Source: Acidimicrobiales bacterium (GTDB lineage Bacteria > Actinomycetota > Acidimicrobiia > Acidimicrobiales > UBA8592). From it: DNA of 64,000 nucleotides. The notes beneath the pieces were generated by a model. It was not told the DNA's origin. It did not search any database and worked only from the letters and a program-made list of their open reading frames with translations. Below are positions 62,958-64,000 of the stretch, in pieces. The stretch is from positions 1-64,000 of the forward strand of contig JACERY010000007.1 of assembly GCA_013912105.1 (NCBI GenBank), in the 5' to 3' direction. Position 1 is the stretch's first letter. Each line of letters begins with the position of its first letter. The position numbers and the translations under genes were made by a program.

Positions 62958-63626
62958 CTACCCATTAGCACTCTCTATAAAACTTTGTAACAAAGGTTTG
63001 CCATCTGTACTTCCTAGTAGATGGTGGCATGCACGTTCAGGATGCGGCATTAAACCAACAACATTACGAGCTTCATTGCATATCCCCGCAATGTCTCCCA
63101 TTGAACCATTCGGGTTCTCTTCATACGTTAAGACGATACGGTCATTACTTCTTAAGTCTTCAAGTACCTTTTCACTACACGTATAATTTCCTTCAAAATG
63201 ATTGATAGGTATGCGAAGAATCACACCTTTTTCTGCTTGTGATGTAAGAACTGAATTAGTTGATTCAACTTTAAGATTAACTGGTTTGCAAAGAAACTTG
63301 AGTCCGGCATTTTTTTGTAGCGCTCCGGGAAGGAGACCTACTTCGGTAAGCACTTGAAATCCATTACATATTCCAATTACAGGTCCGCCTTTTTTAGCAA
63401 AATCAACAATTGATTCCATAGCTGGAGAAAACCTCGCTATAGCCCCTGGGCGAAGATAGTCACCATGAGCGAAGCCTCCCGGAATAATTACTCCGTCAAT
63501 GTCACCTATCTCTGATGAGCCATGCCATAAAAAATGAGCTTCAGCTCCCAAACCTCTAATTGTTTCGACAGCATCCTGTTCACAATTAGAGCCTGGAAAA
63601 ATAACAACGCCTATTGAAGGACTCAC
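62958..63626 (-). CDS. purQ: phosphoribosylformylglycinamidine synthase, glutaminase subunit
   Basis: 222-residue class I amidotransferase that supplies ammonia. Catalytic Cys is in GPVIGICNGFQVLTEVGLLPGAL, with LPHPERACHH for His/Glu. VVIFPGSNCEQDAVETIRGLG starts it. Its ATG overlaps the purS stop by four bases. Confidence 0.97.
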   Translation of the reverse strand: MSPSIGVVIFPGSNCEQDAVETIRGLGAEAHFLWHGSSEIGDIDGVIIPGGFAHGDYLRPGAIARFSPAMESIVDFAKKGGPVIGICNGFQVLTEVGLLPGALQKNAGLKFLCKPVNLKVESTNSVLTSQAEKGVILRIPINHFEGNYTCSEKVLEDLRSNDRIVLTYEENPNGSMGDIAGICNEARNVVGLMPHPERACHHLLGSTDGKPLLQSFIESANG

Positions 63627-63877
63627 TCGACTCCTTGGACACTTATAAAGGCATCCTCAATAACTGGGTTAGTTAAGAATCGGTCACATAATTCTTGGAT
63701 AGTTTCTCTAGCTGATTCTTCAGTCTCAGACTCAACTATAAAACGGATATTTTTCCCTACCCGAACATTACTGACTCCTTCAAAACCTAATTTGGGAGTA
63801 GCTTTTTCTATCGTTGATCCTTGAGGATCTGCTATTCCTTCTTTGAGACGCACTTCCACGCAAGCTTCATATTTCAT
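63623..63877 (-). CDS. purS: phosphoribosylformylglycinamidine synthase, small subunit
   Basis: About 84-residue PurS, which bridges PurQ and PurL. YEACVEVRLKEGIADPQGSTIEKATPKLGFEGVSNVRVGKNI is the family's characteristic sequence. ATG at 63877 is chosen by homology; a TTG at 63895 lies in frame. Overlaps purQ by four bases. Confidence 0.94.
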   Translation of the reverse strand: MKYEACVEVRLKEGIADPQGSTIEKATPKLGFEGVSNVRVGKNIRFIVESETEESARETIQELCDRFLTNPVIEDAFISVQGVE

Positions 63878-63936
63878 CTCCCAATGCTGCCACAATCAAA
63901 GCAGTAAGGCGAGTATCTTCTCATGAGTTTCTGACG

Positions 63937-64000
63937 TTAAGATTCGACGTAATCCTGAACTCGTTTCTGCAAATGCCTTACTCTCACTTCTTGGTAATTA
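63937..64000 (-). CDS. possible 3' end of an upstream gene cut by the right edge
   Basis: A minus-strand frame open from the window edge codes about 20 residues, NYQEVRVRHLQKRVQDYVES, before a TAA at 63937-63939. It would lie 59 bases upstream of purS, where another purine gene might be expected, but twenty codons are too few to identify it; chance is a real alternative. Confidence 0.3.
   Translation of the reverse strand, partial: NYQEVRVRHLQKRVQDYVES

Noticed and set aside
63896-63997. Minus-strand frame upstream of purS (LPRSESKAFAET...).
   Set aside because: The frame has a stop codon at 63998-64000 and no start codon, so it is not a coding region.
1-64000. tRNA genes, rRNA genes, CRISPR arrays, insertion sequences.
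   Set aside because: I looked in the spacers between genes and saw no cloverleaf-like sequence, regularly spaced repeats or transposase genes. A covariance-model scan would settle it.

Overview
The window looks like a piece of an AT-rich actinobacterial chromosome, most plausibly a marine Acidimicrobiia-type lineage. The evidence is two WhiB-family iron-sulfur regulators, a Bacillus/actinobacterial-type diheme sdhCAB, the three-part PurS/PurQ/small-PurL amidotransferase, a PAC2-family protein, a VWA/AAA pair, several P450s and an LPxTG-like surface protein. The taxonomic call is inference from gene content. Genes are densely packed, often with 4-base stop/start overlaps. No tRNA, rRNA, insertion sequence or CRISPR array was recognised, and no gap between genes exceeds 300 bases (the longest is 21150-21435).

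Layout. 1-2389: 3'-truncated polyphosphate kinase, a small hypothetical gene and two convergent WhiB genes. 2582-6122: VWA protein, crotonase and Nudix CoA pyrophosphatase. 6281-12454: cell-surface LPNSG protein, isochorismatase-fold protein with an altered triad, thiolase-like protein, PAC2 protein, ROK kinase and AAA ATPase. 12509-16843: HD hydrolase and succinate dehydrogenase sdhCAB. 16840-21149: phosphonate uptake operon phnD-phnC-phnE (two permeases fused) followed by a PhnZ-like HD oxygenase gene. 21436-21843: ArsI-like C-As lyase, divergent from phnD. 21853-30138: C-P lyase operon phnFGHIJKLM plus an inositol-monophosphatase-fold gene and an EamA transporter. 30284-30838: a 2H phosphoesterase divergent from phnF. 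30825-32408: an acyltransferase with ankyrin repeats inserted in it. 32405-37271: dienelactone hydrolase, methyltransferase, P450, then a PopT (DUF368)-lipid kinase-SCP2 operon. 37285-49078: malate dehydrogenase, a two-subunit ABC exporter, isocitrate dehydrogenase, folD, a VOC protein, purH, purN, sucD and sucC. 49226-55318: small membrane protein, UvrD/PcrA helicase, a Glu/Lys-rich repeat protein, a second dienelactone hydrolase, a luciferase-like oxidoreductase and a HAD hydrolase. 55338-63877: purM-purF, two tandem P450 genes, and purL, purQ, purS.

The most interesting part is the roughly 14 kb phosphorus block (16840-30838). It combines import, a full C-P lyase core and a PhnZ-like oxidative C-P cleaving enzyme. 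It lacks phnN, phnO and phnP, which normally turn the cyclic ribose phosphate product back into PRPP. Instead a 2H-type cyclic phosphodiesterase stands head to head with phnF, and an inositol-monophosphatase-fold phosphatase follows phnM in the operon. I propose these two replace PhnP/PhnN and deliver ribose 5-phosphate; this is a hypothesis. The phnF/2H intergenic region carries a 24-base palindrome, likely the PhnF operator, and a separate long perfect inverted repeat of unknown role. Other points of note are the acyltransferase-ankyrin chimera, the PopT-lipid kinase-SCP2 operon, the inactive-looking isochorismatase fold, and exact 57-base tandem repeats inside a small gene.
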